Source: Bacillota bacterium
GTDB lineage: Bacteria; Bacillota; Clostridia; Clostridiales; Clostridiaceae
Length of the DNA: 45,388 nt
Assembly (NCBI GenBank): GCA_023445445.1
Contig: JAEXLD010000115.1
Coordinates: 1-45,388 of the forward strand
Direction: 5' to 3'
The first letter of the stretch is position 1; each line of letters starts with the position of its first letter. This document shows, piece by piece, positions 9,635-18,097 of this stretch. The notes under the pieces are model-generated. The model did not search any database, was not told the DNA's origin, and was given only the letters and a program-made list of their open reading frames with translations. The position numbers and the translations under genes were made by a program.

Positions 9635-9663
9635 TTGAAAGACAGATAAATAAGTGATAAAAT
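9635..9663 (+). promoter_or_regulatory. Promoter of the CsoR-family gene
   Basis: TTGAAA (9635-9640), exactly 17 bases, then TAAAAT (9658-9663). Predicted transcription start falls at about 9670, inside the palindrome described next. Confidence 0.65.
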
Positions 9664-9667
9664 AAAG

Positions 9668-9684
9668 ATACCCTATAGAGGTAT
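9668..9684 (+). promoter_or_regulatory. Candidate CsoR-family operator
   Basis: ATACCCTATAGAGGTAT: 5-base arms ATACC/GGTAT around a C/A/T-rich centre. This resembles the ATACCC-centre-GGGTAT operators known for CsoR-type repressors. It overlaps the predicted transcription start of the CsoR-family gene, so it would give autorepression. Confidence 0.6.
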
Positions 9685-9704
9685 ATTAGTATGGAGGAAT
9701 AAAA

Positions 9705-9977
9705 ATGGACGAAGAGAATGAAAAGCTGAGAAAAGATATAGTCAATAGACTTAAAAGAATTGAAGGTCAAGTTAAAGGTATTCAAGGCATGATGGAGAAA
9801 AATGTTTGTTGTTCAGATGTTTTAGTTCAAATTTCTGCTATTAGATCCGCTATAAATAGAGTTGGTGGTTTAACAATTGAATACTACGCCAATAATTGTT
9901 TGAATATAGAAGAAGGTTCAATGGAACAAGAAAGTTTAAAACAACTTATAAAGACAATTAATACTTTTGTAAAATAA
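9705..9977 (+). CDS. CsoR/CstR-family (DUF156) transcriptional repressor
   Basis: A 90-residue all-helical repressor of the DUF156 family. It shows the family signature RLKRIEGQVKGIQGM (about 15-30), then Cys35-Cys36 and Cys65. In copper-sensing CsoR the ligands are Cys36, His61 and Cys65. Here residue 61 is Tyr (in EYYANNC), so the copper site lacks its His. Persulfide sensors (CstR) also keep two Cys and lack this His, which makes a thiol or sulfur signal plausible. The gene has its own promoter and operator-like palindrome. GGAGG lies 10 bases before the ATG. No copper ATPase or sulfurtransferase gene adjoins it, so the target regulon is unclear. Confidence 0.85.
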   Translation: MDEENEKLRKDIVNRLKRIEGQVKGIQGMMEKNVCCSDVLVQISAIRSAINRVGGLTIEYYANNCLNIEEGSMEQESLKQLIKTINTFVK

Positions 9978-10058
9978 AACTATTTTTTATTTATTTGTAT
10001 TAAACAAGAACATTTTCTGAATATTATTTACAGTTTTGATAAAATATTCTGAAAAGTA

Positions 10059-10087
10059 TTTACAATTTTATGATAAGGTGATATATT
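10059..10087 (+). promoter_or_regulatory. Promoter of the asnA T-box leader
   Basis: TTTACA (10059-10064), 17-base spacer, TATATT (10082-10087). It lies immediately upstream of the T-box leader. Confidence 0.5.
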
Positions 10088-10097
10088 TATTTCAATA

Positions 10098-10380
10098 TAA
10101 TAAATAAAAGCAATGAAGAGGATAAGTAAGATTAATGTATCTTCAAAGAGAGTTCTACCTTGGCTGAAAGTAGAATAAGAAAGTTGATTTGAATAACACC
10201 TCTGAGCTATACTCCGAAAGATAACAACTAGTAGGCGGTAATCAGGTTCACCTGTTATAGTGATAAGGTATATAAGTTTACTTATGTACTTGATAAGGTT
10301 ATTAATGCAAATTAATAATAAATTAAGGTGGCACCATGGAATACTACTTTCATCCTTTTATAGGATGGAAGTTTTTTTAT
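10098..10380 (+). promoter_or_regulatory. T-box leader, asparagine specific
   Basis: A full T-box riboswitch that senses uncharged tRNA. Stem I begins near GCAATGAAGAGG and closes with CCTCTGAGCT. The specifier loop before that closing arm reads GAAT-AAC-A, so the codon is AAC (Asn). The 14-base T-box core AAGGTGGCACCATGG is at 10325-10339. Its UGGC would pair with a tRNA ending GCCA, as expected for tRNA-Asn with discriminator G. The leader ends in a terminator hairpin. It controls asnA directly downstream. Confidence 0.92.
10347..10378 (+). terminator. T-box attenuator terminator (asnA)
   Basis: Stem CTTTCATCC / GGATGGAAG (one G-U pair), 7-base loop, then T7. Forms when the tRNA-Asn is charged and the antiterminator is not stabilised. 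Confidence 0.85.
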
Positions 10381-10407
10381 TTTAGAAAATAATTAGGGGG
10401 ATTTATC

Positions 10408-11421
10408 ATGGAAATTCAAGGGATAATAATACCAGAAGGGTATAAAAGTAAGACAACATTAATTGAAACAGAAGTTAATATTAAAAAGATTAAGGACTTT
10501 TTTGAAAGAGAATTAGCAAAAGAACTTAATTTAACTAGAGTATCAGCACCATTATTTGTAGATGCAAAAAGTGGTTTAAATGATAATTTAAATGGGGTAG
10601 AAAGACCAGTAAAATTTGATTTATTATCTACAGGTGAAGATGTTGAAATAGTTCATTCCTTGGCTAAGTGGAAAAGGTTAAGCTTATATAGATATGGATT
10701 TAAGGTAGGGGAAGGCTTATATACTGATATGAATGCAATTAGAAGAGATGAAGAACTTGATAATTTACATTCAGTTTATGTAGATCAATGGGATTGGGAA
10801 AAAATAATTAATAAAGAAGATAGAAATGAAGAAAAATTAAAAGAAGTGGTAAGAAGTATTTATAATGTATTTAAAAGAACAGAGAAATTTGTCCATAAAG
10901 AATTAGTAGTAGGTGAAGATATGTTACCACAGGATATATTCTTTATAACAACTCAAGAATTAGAGGATAAGTATCCAAGTTATTCATCAAAGGAAAGAGA
11001 AGATGCTATCTGCAAAGAACATAAAGCAGTATTTATAATGAAAATTGGAGATTTACTTAAATCTGGAGAAAAGCATGATGGTAGAAGTCCAGACTATGAT
11101 GATTGGAAATTAAATGGTGATATCTTGTTTTGGTATCCTTTATTAGGAAGAGCCGTAGAATTATCTTCAATGGGAATAAGAGTTGATAAAGAAGCTTTAG
11201 ATTATCAATTAAGAGTATCAGGGAATGATAATAGAAGAGAATTAGATTTTCATAAGATGCTTTTAAAGGATGAACTTCCATTTACCATTGGTGGAGGTAT
11301 TGGACAATCTAGAATTTGTATGTTCTTTTTAAATAAAGCACATATTGGGGAAGTACAAGCTACTATTTGGGATGAAAAAAATATTAAGTTATGTAGAAAT
11401 AATGATATAAAACTATTATAA
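10408..11421 (+). CDS. asnA: Aspartate-ammonia ligase (asparagine synthetase A)
   Basis: A 337-residue cytoplasmic enzyme that makes asparagine from aspartate, ammonia and ATP. Length is right for AsnA (about 330-340). Recognisable segments include LTRVSAPLFVDAKSGLNDNL, NAIRRDEELDNLHSVYVDQWDWE, and the class II aaRS-like C-terminal motif FTIGGGIGQSRICMFFL. GGGGG precedes the ATG. The asparagine T-box in front is strong independent support: expression rises when charged tRNA-Asn is scarce. Confidence 0.96.
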   Translation: MEIQGIIIPEGYKSKTTLIETEVNIKKIKDFFERELAKELNLTRVSAPLFVDAKSGLNDNLNGVERPVKFDLLSTGEDVEIVHSLAKWKRLSLYRYGFKVGEGLYTDMNAIRRDEELDNLHSVYVDQWDWEKIINKEDRNEEKLKEVVRSIYNVFKRTEKFVHKELVVGEDMLPQDIFFITTQELEDKYPSYSSKEREDAICKEHKAVFIMKIGDLLKSGEKHDGRSPDYDDWKLNGDILFWYPLLGRAVELSSMGIRVDKEALDYQLRVSGNDNRRELDFHKMLLKDELPFTIGGGIGQSRICMFFLNKAHIGEVQATIWDEKNIKLCRNNDIKLL

Positions 11422-11476
11422 GCAATTTAATTTGATAAAATTAATATTAATGGAGGTTTTTAGACCTTGAAAAATA

Positions 11477-11504
11477 TTGACAATATTAAATGATTATTTA
11501 TAAT
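11477..11504 (+). promoter_or_regulatory. Promoter of the ferredoxin gene
   Basis: Consensus TTGACA (11477-11482), 16-base spacer and TATAAT (11499-11504), about 75 bases before the ferredoxin start. It suggests strong expression. Confidence 0.7.
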
Positions 11505-11580
11505 AAATGTATAAACATTATTAAATAAGAATAATAACATTTAGTAAATAAGTTTTAATGTAATATAAGGAGGCGGGTTT

Positions 11581-11769
11581 ATGAAAGCATTTGTTGATGA
11601 AAATACTTGTATTTCATGTGGTTTATGTGAAGGAATTTGTCCAGAGGTCTTCACTTTAGAAACTGGAGTTTCAACTCCAAAAGTAGACGAGGTTCCAGAA
11701 GAATATACTGATGCCACAAGAGAAGCTTGTGAAAGTTGTCCAGTAACTGCAATATCAATAGAAGAATAG
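11581..11769 (+). CDS. Single-cluster [4Fe-4S] ferredoxin
   Basis: A 62-residue acidic electron carrier. Cluster ligands are Cys10, Cys13, Cys16 and Cys53 (followed by Pro54). Cys20 and Cys50 are in the places where single-cluster ferredoxins of the Desulfovibrio/Thermotoga type keep a disulfide or remnants of the second cluster. The second cluster motif of classic clostridial 2[4Fe-4S] ferredoxins is missing. AGGAGGCGGG lies before the ATG. It is monocistronic, with a consensus promoter and a strong terminator downstream. Confidence 0.93.
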   Translation: MKAFVDENTCISCGLCEGICPEVFTLETGVSTPKVDEVPEEYTDATREACESCPVTAISIEE

Positions 11770-11774
11770 ACAAG

Positions 11775-11880
11775 GTGCTATTGCGCAATGTGAAATGAAA
11801 AATAAAAATGTAAAATGAATAAATTACTTCAATAATTCTTAATTTTACGTTTTAAATAAGGAGCTGTGCAGCAGCTCCTT
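11775..11880 (+). repeat. Dispersed hairpin element, copy A
   Basis: Begins 5 bases after the ferredoxin stop codon with a small hairpin GTGC-TATT-GCGC (11775-11786), then AATGTGAAATG and other AAATG/TAAAAT words. It ends in the terminator hairpin AAGGAGCTG/CAGCTCCTT, whose last base is the first base of the opposing gene's stop triplet. It shares the opening hairpin, the word TTAC(A/T)TCAATAATTCT and the closing hairpin with copy C near 24.8 kb. Confidence 0.6.
11858..11880. terminator. Two-way terminator between ferredoxin and ThrE-like genes
   Basis: Perfect 9-bp stem AAGGAGCTG / CAGCTCCTT with 5-base loop. It serves both convergent genes and is the distal end of the dispersed element copy A. 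Confidence 0.85.
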
Positions 11881-12377
11881 TATTTATTATTAAGATTTTT
11901 ATTTTTAGACATTTTTTCTAATTCTTTATATTCTCTATTTTTCTTTGCTCTCATAAATAATCTTGTTAAAGTAGAAATAAAAATAATTCCAAGAGATAAG
12001 GCACCAGCATTAGAAATAGTATTTATACCTAGTTCTATGGACTCCATTATATTGCCATTTATTGCTTCATACATAGTATAATACATGCCACCACCTGGAA
12101 CTAATGGTATTAAAGCACAGATTATTAAAGATGTTACAGGAGTCTTTAAAACTCTAGCCATAACTTCAGAATAAATACTAAATACTATTGATGCAATGAA
12201 AAAGGATGAAGTAGTATTAAGCCCTAAGTTTTCACAATATAGGCTAATAAACCAACTTAATCCACCACCAAGTCCAGCATAAAACAATTTATTCCCTTTA
12301 ATATTAAATAAGATTCCAAATCCAAGTGATGCAAAAAAAGCAAAAATAGATTGTATTATCATAGTTGATATATCCAT
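11880..12377 (-). CDS. Threonine/serine exporter, small subunit (ThrE C-terminal / YjjB-like)
   Basis: A 165-residue membrane protein with four or five hydrophobic helices and the family's LIPLVPGGGMYYTMY segment. I place the start at 12377, not the upstream in-frame ATG at 12404, because GGAGGTTTATA precedes it and the ATG shares a base with the upstream stop (TAATG), which implies translational coupling. It corresponds to the C-terminal half of single-chain ThrE exporters. Together with the next gene it should export threonine, serine or related small metabolites; E. coli YjjP/YjjB is linked to succinate export, so the substrate is open. Confidence 0.85.
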   Translation of the reverse strand: MDISTMIIQSIFAFFASLGFGILFNIKGNKLFYAGLGGGLSWFISLYCENLGLNTTSSFFIASIVFSIYSEVMARVLKTPVTSLIICALIPLVPGGGMYYTMYEAINGNIMESIELGINTISNAGALSLGIIFISTLTRLFMRAKKNREYKELEKMSKNKNLNNK

Positions 12378-13141
12378 TATAAACCTCCAAAGGCAGAAAT
12401 CCAAAAGCTAAGTACTGCACCAGTACCTATAGCTATTGATATTGCTACTAAAAAAGCTTCTACAGCTCTAGTGGAACCTGCAAGCAAATCTCCAGATATA
12501 GTGTCTCTTATTGCATTAGTTATAGCAAGGCCTGGAACTAAAAGCATTATAGATCCAATAATAGTTTTATCCATATCATTTATTAAACCTAATTTTAAGA
12601 AAATAATAGCCATAATAGCAGTTATACCTGCACAAATACTATTTATAAAAAATTGATTTATTTCAAGATCAGAGAATTTTATTGATAAAGATTTTATTGT
12701 TAGGCCAATAAAAAATGCTGCAATGGCTTCTGGTAATTTTCCACCAAATAGAAAAACAAAGCAGAAGGCTCCTAAAGCAGATATTATAAGTGCAATTTTA
12801 CTACTATATCTTTCTCCATTATTAATAATTTTAAGCTGTTCCTTTAATTCTGTAACAGTTAAGCCTCGAGTAATAATATTTCTAGATAAGTCATTTACTT
12901 TATCTACTTTATCTAAATCTATAGTTCTAGCAGAAACTCTTCTTATTAAAGAATATGTTTTACCATTATGACAAATAGAAACCATTATACCAGTGGTAGT
13001 TACAAAACTTTCAGCTTCTTCAACGCCATAAATCTTACATATTCTCCATATTATTTCTTCAGCTCTGTAGGTTTCACCACCTGATTCTAACATAATTTTT
13101 CCAGCAAAAGTTGCCACATGAAGTATTTCATTTAAATCCAT
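12377..13141 (-). CDS. Threonine/serine exporter, large subunit (ThrE N-terminal / YjjP-like)
   Basis: A 254-residue protein of the DUF1212/ThrE family. Its soluble N-terminal part (about 1-115) has the conserved SGGETYRAEEIIWRIC and ETFVT-like segment. The C-terminal half has four or five membrane helices ending in the conserved LVPGLAITNAIRDTISGDLLAG. That stretch is the signature of the family. It forms one transporter with the overlapping small-subunit gene. The gene is divergent from glyA, an enzyme of serine/glycine metabolism, which is suggestive but may be coincidence. Confidence 0.9.
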   Translation of the reverse strand: MDLNEILHVATFAGKIMLESGGETYRAEEIIWRICKIYGVEEAESFVTTTGIMVSICHNGKTYSLIRRVSARTIDLDKVDKVNDLSRNIITRGLTVTELKEQLKIINNGERYSSKIALIISALGAFCFVFLFGGKLPEAIAAFFIGLTIKSLSIKFSDLEINQFFINSICAGITAIMAIIFLKLGLINDMDKTIIGSIMLLVPGLAITNAIRDTISGDLLAGSTRAVEAFLVAISIAIGTGAVLSFWISAFGGL

Positions 13142-13350
13142 AATATTATGCCCCTTAAAAACTTAAAATTTCTGAAGGTATTATAACATACCATTATTAT
13201 ATAGTATACATTATTAAAAATAATTAATTATATAACATTAAAAATCTACATTTATATAATAAATTATTACATATTTTCATTGATTATTATTGAGATTATA
13301 TTTATAATTTATTAAAAGTGTAAATTTAAATAATATTTTGGGGTGATAAA

Positions 13351-14586
13351 ATGAATTTTGAAAATCTTTCAAGGGAAGATCAAGTAATTGAAAAATTAAT
13401 CAACAAGGAATTAAAAAGACAGCAAGATGGAATAGAGTTAATTGCTTCTGAGAATTTTACATCTAAAGCAGTAATGGAAGCTATGGGTTCATATCTAACA
13501 AATAAATATGCAGAAGGATATCCAAATAAAAGATACTATGGTGGATGCCATGTTGTAGATGAAGTTGAAGATATAGCTAGAGAAAGAGCAAAGGAACTAT
13601 TTGGAGCAGAACATGCAAATGTTCAACCTCACTCAGGTTCACAAGCAAATATGGCAGTATATCTTTCGATTTTAGAATATGGTGATACAGTATTAGGTAT
13701 GGATTTAAGTCATGGAGGTCATTTAACTCATGGATCACCAGTTAATTTTTCAGGAAAATTATATAATTTCGTTTCTTATGGAGTAAATAAAGAAACAGAA
13801 AAAATAGATTATGATGAAGTTAGAGCTTTAGCTATAAAGCATAAACCAAAATTAATAGTTGCTGGAGCAAGTGCATATTCAAGAACTATAGATTTTAAAG
13901 CTTTTAAAGATATATGTGATGAAGTAGGGGCTTATTTTATGGTAGATATGGCACATATTGCTGGCTTAGTAGCTGTTGGAGCACATCCATCACCAGTACC
14001 ATATGCTGATTTTGTAACATCTACTACTCATAAAACTTTAAGAGGACCTAGAGGTGGATTAATTCTTTGTAAGGAAAAGTATGCAAAACAATTAGATAAA
14101 ACTATTTTTCCTGGAATACAAGGAGGACCTTTAATACATACTATTGCTGCTAAAGCAGTATGCTTTAAAGAAGCCTTAGACCCATCATATAAAGAATACA
14201 TTAATAATGTTGTAACAAACTGTAATGTTTTATCAGAAGAATTAATAAAACATGGTTTTAAAATAGTTTCAGGTGGAACTGATAACCATTTAATACTTGT
14301 AGATTTAAATAATAAAAATGTTACAGGGAAAGATGCAGAAAATCTTTTAGATTTAATAGGAATAACTGTAAATAAAAATACAGTACCTAATGAAACTAAA
14401 AGCCCATTTATAACTTCTGGAATAAGAGTGGGTACAGCTGCAGTAACAACTAGAGGATTTAATACTGAAGATATGAAGGAAATTGCATCAATAATAAATG
14501 ATACTCTTTCTGTAGAAAATCCAGATGTAGATAACTTAAAAGCAAGAGTAAAAGCTTTATGTGAAAAACATCCTTTATATAATTAA
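13351..14586 (+). CDS. glyA: Serine hydroxymethyltransferase
   Basis: A 411-residue PLP enzyme that interconverts serine and glycine and supplies one-carbon units to tetrahydrofolate. It has all family landmarks: IELIASENFTS near the N-terminus, NKYAEGYPNKRYYGGC, and TTTHKTLRGPRGG with the PLP-binding Lys at residue 228. The length is normal for bacterial SHMT. GGGGTG stands 8 bases before the ATG. The 209-base region upstream, shared with the ThrE-like genes, shows no riboswitch that I can recognise. Confidence 0.98.
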   Translation: MNFENLSREDQVIEKLINKELKRQQDGIELIASENFTSKAVMEAMGSYLTNKYAEGYPNKRYYGGCHVVDEVEDIARERAKELFGAEHANVQPHSGSQANMAVYLSILEYGDTVLGMDLSHGGHLTHGSPVNFSGKLYNFVSYGVNKETEKIDYDEVRALAIKHKPKLIVAGASAYSRTIDFKAFKDICDEVGAYFMVDMAHIAGLVAVGAHPSPVPYADFVTSTTHKTLRGPRGGLILCKEKYAKQLDKTIFPGIQGGPLIHTIAAKAVCFKEALDPSYKEYINNVVTNCNVLSEELIKHGFKIVSGGTDNHLILVDLNNKNVTGKDAENLLDLIGITVNKNTVPNETKSPFITSGIRVGTAAVTTRGFNTEDMKEIASIINDTLSVENPDVDNLKARVKALCEKHPLYN

Positions 14587-14660
14587 ATATAATAATTATT
14601 ATGTTTTAATATATATTATTGTTATAATATAAGTAAAGTACAAACATAAAGGAGAAAAAT

Positions 14661-15416
14661 ATGAAGTTAATATCATGGAACGTTAATGGAATAAGAGCTT
14701 GTGTTACTAAAGGATTTTTAGATTTCTTTAATGAAGTTGATGCAGATATATTCTGCATACAAGAAAGCAAGCTTCAAGCAGGCCAAATAGATTTAGAATT
14801 ACCTGGTTACTACCAATATTGGAATTATGCTGAGAAAAAAGGATATTCAGGTACTGCAATATTTACTAAAAAAGAGCCTTTAAATGTTTTCTATGGAATT
14901 GGAATAGAAGAACATGATAAAGAAGGTAGAGTAATTACCTTAGAATTTGATAACTTTTATATGATAACAGTGTATACACCTAATTCTAAAAATGAACTAG
15001 CTAGATTAGATTATAGAATGATTTGGGAAGATGCCTTTAAGGACTATTTAATAGAATTAGATAAAAAGAAACCGGTAATAGTATGTGGAGACTTAAATGT
15101 TGCACATAAAGAAATTGATTTAAAAAATCCAAAGACTAACTTAAGAAATGCAGGATTTACTATTGAAGAAAGAGATAAGTTTACAGGACTTTTATCATCT
15201 GGATTTACAGATACCTTTAGATATTTCTATCCAGATTTAACAGGTATATATTCTTGGTGGTCTTATAGATTTAAAGCAAGAGAAAAGAATGCAGGCTGGA
15301 GAATTGATTATTTCTTAACATCAAATTCACTACAAGATAAATTAGAAGATGCTAAAATACATACAGAAGTATTTGGCTCAGATCACTGCCCAGTTGAATT
15401 AAAAATTAATATTTAA
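14661..15416 (+). CDS. Exodeoxyribonuclease III / AP endonuclease
   Basis: A 251-residue member of the ExoIII (xthA/exoA) family, which cuts DNA at abasic sites during base excision repair. Landmarks are SWNVNGIRA at the start, FCIQESKL (metal-binding Glu), YTPNS, GDLNVAHKEIDL, GWRIDYFL and the C-terminal GSDHCPVEL with the catalytic Asp-His. AAAGGAG precedes the ATG. It is 74 bases after glyA and has its own strong terminator. Confidence 0.95.
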   Translation: MKLISWNVNGIRACVTKGFLDFFNEVDADIFCIQESKLQAGQIDLELPGYYQYWNYAEKKGYSGTAIFTKKEPLNVFYGIGIEEHDKEGRVITLEFDNFYMITVYTPNSKNELARLDYRMIWEDAFKDYLIELDKKKPVIVCGDLNVAHKEIDLKNPKTNLRNAGFTIEERDKFTGLLSSGFTDTFRYFYPDLTGIYSWWSYRFKAREKNAGWRIDYFLTSNSLQDKLEDAKIHTEVFGSDHCPVELKINI

Positions 15417-15423
15417 ATTATAG

Positions 15424-15457
15424 AAGTTACTTTATCAAAACATTGATAAAGTAACTT
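15424..15457 (+). terminator. Terminator after the ExoIII gene
   Basis: Perfect 15-bp stem AAGTTACTTTATCAA / TTGATAAAGTAACTT with loop AACA and following T tract, 7 bases after the stop codon. Confidence 0.9.
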
Positions 15458-15506
15458 TTTGCATTATTGGTAAATATAGTATAATAAGAGTGAGTGGGGT
15501 GATGTA

Positions 15507-16460
15507 GTGTCAATTAAAGAAGTCAAAAAGTATTTACCAAAGGAACTTATTGAAATATTAGAAAAAATATATTCAACTAAACAGCTAGATACAATCTATA
15601 GAAGTTTTTATAATGGAAGAAGCACAAGTTTTAGAGTAAATAGCTTAAGAGGAAATCAAAGTGAAGTTATGGAAGAACTTATGACTAATAAAATTAAGGC
15701 AGTGAACCATCCAGTATTAAAAAATGCCTTTATAGTTAAGGATAAAAAAGAAAGCGCTTTAAGGAAATTAGAAGTATATAAAAGTGGGAAGATATACCTG
15801 CAAAATATTTCTTCAATGCTACCACCAATATTTTTAGATTTAAAAGAAGATAATGTAATTCTAGATATGTGTGCAGCACCAGGTGGTAAATGCTTATATA
15901 TGGCTGATTTAACTAATAATAAAGCTATTATTCTTGCAAATGATGTTAATGAAGTTAGAAGAGAAAGATTAAATTATAATATAGAAAAACAAGGAGCTTC
16001 TTCTGTTATAGCCTTTGGCTCAGATGGATGCACCATTGGTAAACGTTTAAATATGTATTTTGATAGAATATTATTAGATGCTCCATGTTCAGGGGAAGGC
16101 ACAATAAAAATTAATTCAAGTAAATATTTAAGTAGTTGGAGTAAAAGAAAGGTGAACTTAGCAGCAAAGTTACAAAAAAGATTAATAGATAGTGCATATA
16201 ATGCTCTAAAGTCTGGAGGTGTTATGGTTTATTCCACTTGTACATTGAATCCTTTTGAAAATGAAGAAGTAATAAATTATGCATTAGAAAAATATAAGGA
16301 TTTAACCTTAGAAAAAATAGATGTTAATTTGCAAAATATTATAAGAGGTATTACAAAATATGATGGGAAAATATATAGTGAGGAATTAACAAAATCATTA
16401 AGAGTTATACCCAATGATCATATGGAAGGATTTTTTATAGCTAAATTTTTAAAAGCCTAA
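15507..16460 (+). CDS. RNA m5C methyltransferase, RsmB/NOL1/NOP2/Sun family
   Basis: A 317-residue SAM-dependent methyltransferase acting on cytosine C5 of RNA. SAM motif DMCAAPGGK is present, with the two family cysteines: Cys194 in DAPCSGEG and the catalytic Cys245 in YSTCTLNPFENEEV. The usual C-terminal PUA-like part of RsmF/YebU (about 450-480 residues) is absent, and so is the NusB-like domain of RsmB. This is the short form, so the target base in rRNA or tRNA is open. The start codon is GTG, preceded by GGGGTG. Confidence 0.88.
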   Translation: MSIKEVKKYLPKELIEILEKIYSTKQLDTIYRSFYNGRSTSFRVNSLRGNQSEVMEELMTNKIKAVNHPVLKNAFIVKDKKESALRKLEVYKSGKIYLQNISSMLPPIFLDLKEDNVILDMCAAPGGKCLYMADLTNNKAIILANDVNEVRRERLNYNIEKQGASSVIAFGSDGCTIGKRLNMYFDRILLDAPCSGEGTIKINSSKYLSSWSKRKVNLAAKLQKRLIDSAYNALKSGGVMVYSTCTLNPFENEEVINYALEKYKDLTLEKIDVNLQNIIRGITKYDGKIYSEELTKSLRVIPNDHMEGFFIAKFLKA

Positions 16461-16523
16461 GAATAATTACTTTAGCCAGAGGAAACTATAATATAAGAAT
16501 TAATTATAGCTTTGGAGGTTAAA

Positions 16524-17261
16524 ATGAAGAAATATATAGTAAGTGTTATGTTATTAATATTTTTACTTAATATTAATAATGCTGTAATAAGAGCTGATAA
16601 CAATGATAATAGTAATTTTACAATTTGTATTGATCCAGGTCATCAAAAGAAAGGGGACAGCAAATCAGAACCTGTGGCTCCTAATTCTAGTAATAAGAAA
16701 GCTAGAGTATCTCAAGGTACAGAGGGTATAGGAAGCAAAAAAGCAGAGTACGTAGTTAATTTAGAAGCATCACTTCTATTAAAAGATATTTTAATAGAAA
16801 AGGGATACAATGTAATAATGACTAGAGAAAATCATGAAGTTAATATTAGCAACGCTGAAAGAGCAGAAGTTGCTAACAAAGCAAAAGCTAATATGACAAT
16901 TAGAATTCATTGTGATAGTTTAAAGGATACAAGTAAAACAGGAGCTAGTATTTTAATTCCATCAAAAAACTCAAAGAATACTAAGTCTATATATGAAGAA
17001 AGTAATAAATTTGCAAATATACTAAAGGAAAAATTAAAGAATCAAGGTATCAAGGTAAATGGTATTTTTGAAAGAGATGATATAACAGGTTTTAATTGGT
17101 CCACAGTACCAGTAGTTATTTTAGAAATGGGATTTATGAGTAACTATTCAGAAGACAAGATGTTATGCGATCCTTGTTATCAAAAGAAGCTAATGAATAT
17201 AGTTGCAGAATCTATAGATAAATATAAGTGCTGTGCACAGTTAATAGAGAAGAATGAATAG
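16524..17261 (+). CDS. Exported N-acetylmuramoyl-L-alanine amidase (amidase_3)
   Basis: A 245-residue zinc peptidoglycan amidase. The start is the ATG at 16524, since GGAGG at 16514-16518 is its ribosome binding site. Residues 1-25 form a signal peptide. Zinc ligands are the His of IDPGHQKK, Glu of KKAEYVVNLEAS and His of IRIHCDS; the catalytic Glu is in VILEMGFMSN. These are the AmiC/CwlC-type landmarks. It cleaves the amide link between muramic acid and the stem peptide, outside the membrane. There is no separate cell-wall binding domain. It is followed by a hairpin terminator. Confidence 0.93.
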   Translation: MKKYIVSVMLLIFLLNINNAVIRADNNDNSNFTICIDPGHQKKGDSKSEPVAPNSSNKKARVSQGTEGIGSKKAEYVVNLEASLLLKDILIEKGYNVIMTRENHEVNISNAERAEVANKAKANMTIRIHCDSLKDTSKTGASILIPSKNSKNTKSIYEESNKFANILKEKLKNQGIKVNGIFERDDITGFNWSTVPVVILEMGFMSNYSEDKMLCDPCYQKKLMNIVAESIDKYKCCAQLIEKNE

Positions 17262-17280
17262 ATAATAGAGAAGAGTTAAG

Positions 17281-17300
17281 GAGGCTGTTCCAACAGCCTC
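17281..17300 (+). terminator. Terminator after the amidase_3 gene
   Basis: Stem GAGGCTG / CAGCCTC with loop TTCCAA, 19 bases past the amidase stop codon. No long T tract follows, so it may work together with the next hairpin. Confidence 0.55.
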
Positions 17301-17326
17301 TAATTAAAGGCTTAGCTTGGAAAATG

Positions 17327-17380
17327 AAGATATATTTTTAGTGATTTGTTCAGAATTACTAAAAATATATCTTTTTTTAT
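17327..17380. terminator. Long hairpin terminator between convergent genes
   Basis: About 20 paired bases: arm 17327-17346 against 17354-17373 with one G-T pair, loop TGTTCAG, followed by T7 on the plus strand. It separates the amidase from the molybdate regulator. Confidence 0.8.
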
Positions 17381-17433
17381 AAACTTATTTAGGAGCTTGT
17401 TTCTTGATTTTACATTGTGCCAAAGCACCACTT

Positions 17434-17955
17434 CTAGTTATATACTTTTACGCACATAGTTTTGAAAATAGCGAAAAGCTCTGTTCCTTTTTCAATGGAT
17501 AAATCAGTTAAAGATTTTTTTGTAATTAAAGCAACTAATGGAATTCCTATATCTAAAATAACCTTTGCACTATTTCCATTTATAATAATATCAGAAACAA
17601 TACCCTTATGAACATTTCTTGCACTACTTATAAAGGAACCTTTACTTAGGATAATATCTTCAGGTCTAATAGAAATTTTAACAGTACCTGTAAATTCAGT
17701 AATTACTTGAATTTTTACTGAGAAAACCTCTGCAAAAACTTCATCATCTTCTTTAATTATATTTCCTTCATAGATATTTTCGTAACCTTTAGCTTTTGAA
17801 AGATAGGCTTCATATTGTGAATTAGATATACGAAGGTGTTTTCCCATACGATGTGCATCTAAGTCCCCACGTTTTATCATTTCATATACTGTACTTTTAG
17901 TTATCTTTAGTTTTTTAGCAATTTCTTCTGGAGTATATAAAATATCCTCATTCAT
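17434..17955 (-). CDS. HTH-TOBE molybdate-responsive regulator (ModE-like)
   Basis: A 173-residue two-domain regulator. Residues about 4-55 are an excisionase/MerR-type DNA-binding helix-turn-helix (YTPEEIAKKLKITKSTVYEMI). The C-terminal part, from about residue 105, is a TOBE/Mop oxyanion-binding domain with ARNVHKGIVSDIIINGN and PLVALITKKSLTDL. The Mop fold binds molybdate or tungstate. I choose the ATG at 17955, which has AGGTG 6 bases before it; the GTG at 17964 lacks a site. It diverges from modABC, so it most likely controls molybdate uptake. It uses a different HTH from E. coli ModE. Confidence 0.88.
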   Translation of the reverse strand: MNEDILYTPEEIAKKLKITKSTVYEMIKRGDLDAHRMGKHLRISNSQYEAYLSKAKGYENIYEGNIIKEDDEVFAEVFSVKIQVITEFTGTVKISIRPEDIILSKGSFISSARNVHKGIVSDIIINGNSAKVILDIGIPLVALITKKSLTDLSIEKGTELFAIFKTMCVKVYN

Positions 17956-18097
17956 TTTCTTCACCTTTTCATTTATTATTATAGAAATAATTTAACATAA
18001 TATTTATATAATAACAAATATGATATTATATAAATTTAGTGCATTCTTATATGAATAATTAATTAATAATAGAGCAGGTTATATAAATAATATCTAA

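Larger units (their letters stand above)
17281..17428 (-). repeat. Dispersed hairpin element, copy B (inverted)
   Basis: Read on the minus strand it starts 5 bases after the stop codon of the HTH-TOBE regulator with GTGC-TTTG-GCAC (17417-17428), then AATGTAAAAT. It includes a long hairpin with TTTTTAGTAATTC (also in copy C), and ends in the hairpin GAGGCTG/CAGCCTC (17281-17300). Copies A and C have the same plan in the plus direction. Confidence 0.6.

Noticed and set aside
13142..13350. Possible glycine riboswitch before glyA
   Set aside because: I could not find the conserved glycine aptamer cores; the region is nearly pure A/T.
14587..14660. Possible riboswitch or attenuator between glyA and the ExoIII gene
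   Set aside because: Only 74 A/T-rich bases with no stable hairpin or conserved motif.
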